Positions 7,228-8,383 of a stretch of 8,383 nt of DNA are shown here, in pieces; the first letter of the stretch is position 1; each line of letters starts with the position of its first letter. The notes below the pieces were generated by a model that saw only the letters and a list, made by a program, of their open reading frames with translations, searched no databases and was not told the DNA's origin. Origin of the DNA: Flavobacteriaceae bacterium (lineage in GTDB: Bacteria; Bacteroidota; Bacteroidia; Flavobacteriales; Flavobacteriaceae); assembly GCA_947443815.1 (NCBI GenBank), contig CANEXR010000112.1:1-8383 (forward strand), in the 5' to 3' direction. A program made the translations under genes and the position numbers.

Positions 7228-8243
7228 AAATAGTAGTAACAGGAGGTTTGGGTTTCATCGGTTCGCATACCGTTGTGGAATTACAAAACGAAAATTTTCA
7301 AGTAGTTGTTATTGATGATTTATCCAATTCCTCGCTTGAAGTTTTGGACGGTATAGCACGTATTACTGGCAAAAAACCCGTTTTTGAACAAATTGATTTA
7401 AGAGATAAAAAAGCAGTTCAAGGTTTTTTTAAAAAACACGATGATGTAGTAGGTGTAATTCATTTTGCCGCCTCAAAAGCGGTGGGCGAAAGTGTTCAAA
7501 ACCCATTATTGTATTATGAAAACAATATTGCTTCTTTGGTTTATATTTTGCAGGAGTTGCAACAAAAAGAGCTTGCTAATATTATTTTTAGTTCTTCTTG
7601 CACCGTTTATGGTCAAGCTGAAACAATGCCAATTGCCGAATCAACGCCTATTCAACCGGCGATGTCACCTTATGGGAATACCAAACAAATAGGAGAGGAA
7701 ATTATTACGGATGTGACTAAAATAAGCAGTCTTAATGCCATTTTACTGCGTTATTTTAATCCTATTGGTTCGCATCCTTCTGCCGAAATCGGAGAATTGC
7801 CTATTGGTGTTCCTCAAAATTTGGTGCCTTTCATCACACAAACTGGAATTGGATTGCGCGCATCATTATCCGTTTACGGAAACGATTATCCCACGGTTGA
7901 TGGTACTTGTGTTCGGGATTACATCCACGTAGTCGATTTGGCGAAAGCCCATGTCATTGCTTTAAAACGATTGGTAGAAAAAAAGAATACCGCCAAATTG
8001 GAGATTTTTAATTTGGGCACCGGCACTGGAAGTTCTGTTTTGGAAGTGATTAGCGCATTTGAAAAAGCCAGCGGACAAAAATTACCGTACACTATTGTGA
8101 ATCGACGTGAAGGGGATGTGACTTCGGCTTACGCCAATACGGAACAGGCGAATAACATTCTTGGCTGGAAAACCGTCTCCACATTAGATGAAGCTATTGC
8201 TAGTGCTTGGAAATGGGAACAAAAAATTAGAAAGAGTAACTAG
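7224..8243 (+). CDS. galE: UDP-glucose/UDP-galactose 4-epimerase
   Basis: A 339-residue extended short-chain dehydrogenase that uses tightly bound NAD to interconvert UDP-galactose and UDP-glucose, closing the Leloir cycle. The Rossmann dinucleotide motif TGGLGFIG is at 6-13, AASKAVGES at 82-90 and YYENN at 97-101. The catalytic triad is Ser125 (FSSSCTVYG), Tyr150 and Lys154 (YGNTK). Further family motifs are LRYFNPIGSH (175-184), VRDYIHVVDLA (230-240), NLGTG (263-267) and RREGD (294-298). The length matches typical bacterial GalE (about 338). By alignment of the GD-x3-gate-YA segment, the residue equivalent to E. coli Tyr299 and human Cys307 is Ala302, a small residue, so the enzyme may also accept UDP-GlcNAc and UDP-GalNAc. 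The start overlaps the galT stop by four bases. It is the last gene of the operon; a hairpin overlaps its stop codon. Confidence 0.97.
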   Translation: MKIVVTGGLGFIGSHTVVELQNENFQVVVIDDLSNSSLEVLDGIARITGKKPVFEQIDLRDKKAVQGFFKKHDDVVGVIHFAASKAVGESVQNPLLYYENNIASLVYILQELQQKELANIIFSSSCTVYGQAETMPIAESTPIQPAMSPYGNTKQIGEEIITDVTKISSLNAILLRYFNPIGSHPSAEIGELPIGVPQNLVPFITQTGIGLRASLSVYGNDYPTVDGTCVRDYIHVVDLAKAHVIALKRLVEKKNTAKLEIFNLGTGTGSSVLEVISAFEKASGQKLPYTIVNRREGDVTSAYANTEQANNILGWKTVSTLDEAIASAWKWEQKIRKSN

Positions 8244-8259
8244 ATAGTACTCTTTTTAG
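8227..8259 (+). terminator. Candidate intrinsic terminator overlapping the galE stop
   Basis: AAAGAGTA (8231-8238) and TACTCTTT (8248-8255) are exact inverted repeats with a nine-base loop that contains the galE TAG. Outer G-U, A-U, U-A and U-G pairs (8227-8230 with 8256-8259) can lengthen the stem to 12 pairs. The 3' arm ends in five Ts (8253-8257). The stem has only two G-C pairs and the T-run is short, so termination may be inefficient. Its position right at the end of the operon favours a real role. In Bacteroidota such AT-rich hairpins are common after operons, but this one is unproven. Confidence 0.5.
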
Positions 8260-8383
8260 AAGTAATAAATAAAGTGATGTGATGAAAAGCAGTAAAAAAA
8301 ATTAAAAATAGCCTTTGTTAAGCCTATTTAACGTATACAACAATAATAAATGTAAAAAATACATTTATAAATGATGTAAATAA
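8260..8383. other. Non-coding 3' flank of the operon
   Basis: This stretch to the window edge is very AT-rich. It holds no convincing gene on either strand; the longest ATG-started frame on the + strand is a seven-residue one at 8282. An imperfect hairpin lies at 8306-8329: AAATAG pairs with CTATTT, followed by one C-C mismatch and CTT/AAG around a TGTT loop. It has no T-run on the + strand; read on the opposite strand it is followed by T-runs (the A-rich 8294-8305), so it could serve as a terminator for a converging gene. No good Bacteroidota promoter (TTTG/TTG and TAnnTTTG) was found. It is probably spacer plus the start of regulatory DNA for whatever lies beyond. Confidence 0.5.
8346..8373. 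repeat. Overlapping AT-rich inverted repeats with three ATAAATG half-sites
   Basis: ATAAATGTA (8346-8354) and TACATTTAT (8360-8368) are a perfect nine-base inverted repeat around five As. The right arm also belongs to a second perfect palindrome, CATTTATAAATG (8362-8373). The result is three copies of ATAAATG, at 8346-8352 (+), 8362-8368 (-) and 8367-8373 (+), with TGTAAA repeated at 8351 and 8375. This could be a protein-binding site or a weak hairpin. In DNA this AT-rich, chance is a real alternative. Confidence 0.4.

Noticed and set aside
7424..7436. T7A6 run inside galE as a slippery or phase-variable site
   Set aside because: It encodes FFKK in a normal GalE frame, the protein is full length on both sides, and no alternative frame leads to a sensible product. 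Such runs are common in AT-rich genomes.
8282..8305. Short ATG-started frame MKSSKKN after galE
   Set aside because: Only seven residues, with no start signal, in non-coding AT-rich DNA.
8314..8345. TTTG at 8314 as the -33 box of a Bacteroidota promoter
   Set aside because: No TAnnTTTG-like element lies at the needed spacing downstream, so the match is to a common four-base word only.
1..8383. Mobile elements, CRISPR arrays, tRNA or rRNA genes
   Set aside because: No transposase, repeat-spacer pattern, cloverleaf or rRNA-like sequence was seen; almost all of the window is accounted for by the seven metabolic genes.

Overview
The window is a stretch of bacterial chromosome carrying one tightly packed, single-strand operon for the breakdown of beta-1,4-galactan (the type I galactan side chains of pectin) and the metabolism of the galactose released. 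AT-rich coding, A-rich translation starts without clear Shine-Dalgarno sequences, and Bacteroidota-style signal peptides and lipoproteins point to the phylum Bacteroidota. Flavobacteriaceae (Flavobacterium-like) is the most likely placement; this is inferred from protein style and was not tested by a search.

Layout, all on the + strand: the 3' part of an aldose 1-epimerase gene (galM, 1-497); two adjacent but clearly different GH53 endo-beta-1,4-galactanases (500-1594 and 1601-2647); a secreted GH2 beta-galactosidase (2665-5004); galactokinase galK (5004-6173); galactose-1-phosphate uridylyltransferase galT (6175-7227); and UDP-galactose 4-epimerase galE (7224-8243). Junctions are +2, +6, +17, -1, +1 and -4 nt, so a single transcript and translational coupling are very likely. 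A weak hairpin with a short T-run overlaps the galE stop codon. The last 125 bases hold no gene; they contain AT-rich inverted repeats that may be regulatory DNA for something beyond the window.

How the genes work together (inference from families): the first GH53, a probable lipoprotein, and the second GH53 cut galactan into oligosaccharides. The periplasmic GH2 enzyme removes terminal beta-galactose. GalM converts beta- to alpha-galactose, GalK makes galactose 1-phosphate, GalT exchanges it with UDP-glucose to give glucose 1-phosphate and UDP-galactose, and GalE regenerates UDP-glucose. SusC/SusD-type uptake proteins, a sugar importer and a regulator would be expected upstream; none is visible here, and the operon promoter is also outside the window.

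I see no clearly undescribed system. The best second looks are the division of labour between the two GH53 paralogues (one lacks about 21 residues after the catalytic nucleophile), unusual active-site-neighbourhood residues in the GH2 enzyme, a small gate residue in GalE that predicts activity on UDP-N-acetylhexosamines, and a cluster of ATAAATG half-sites at the 3' end.
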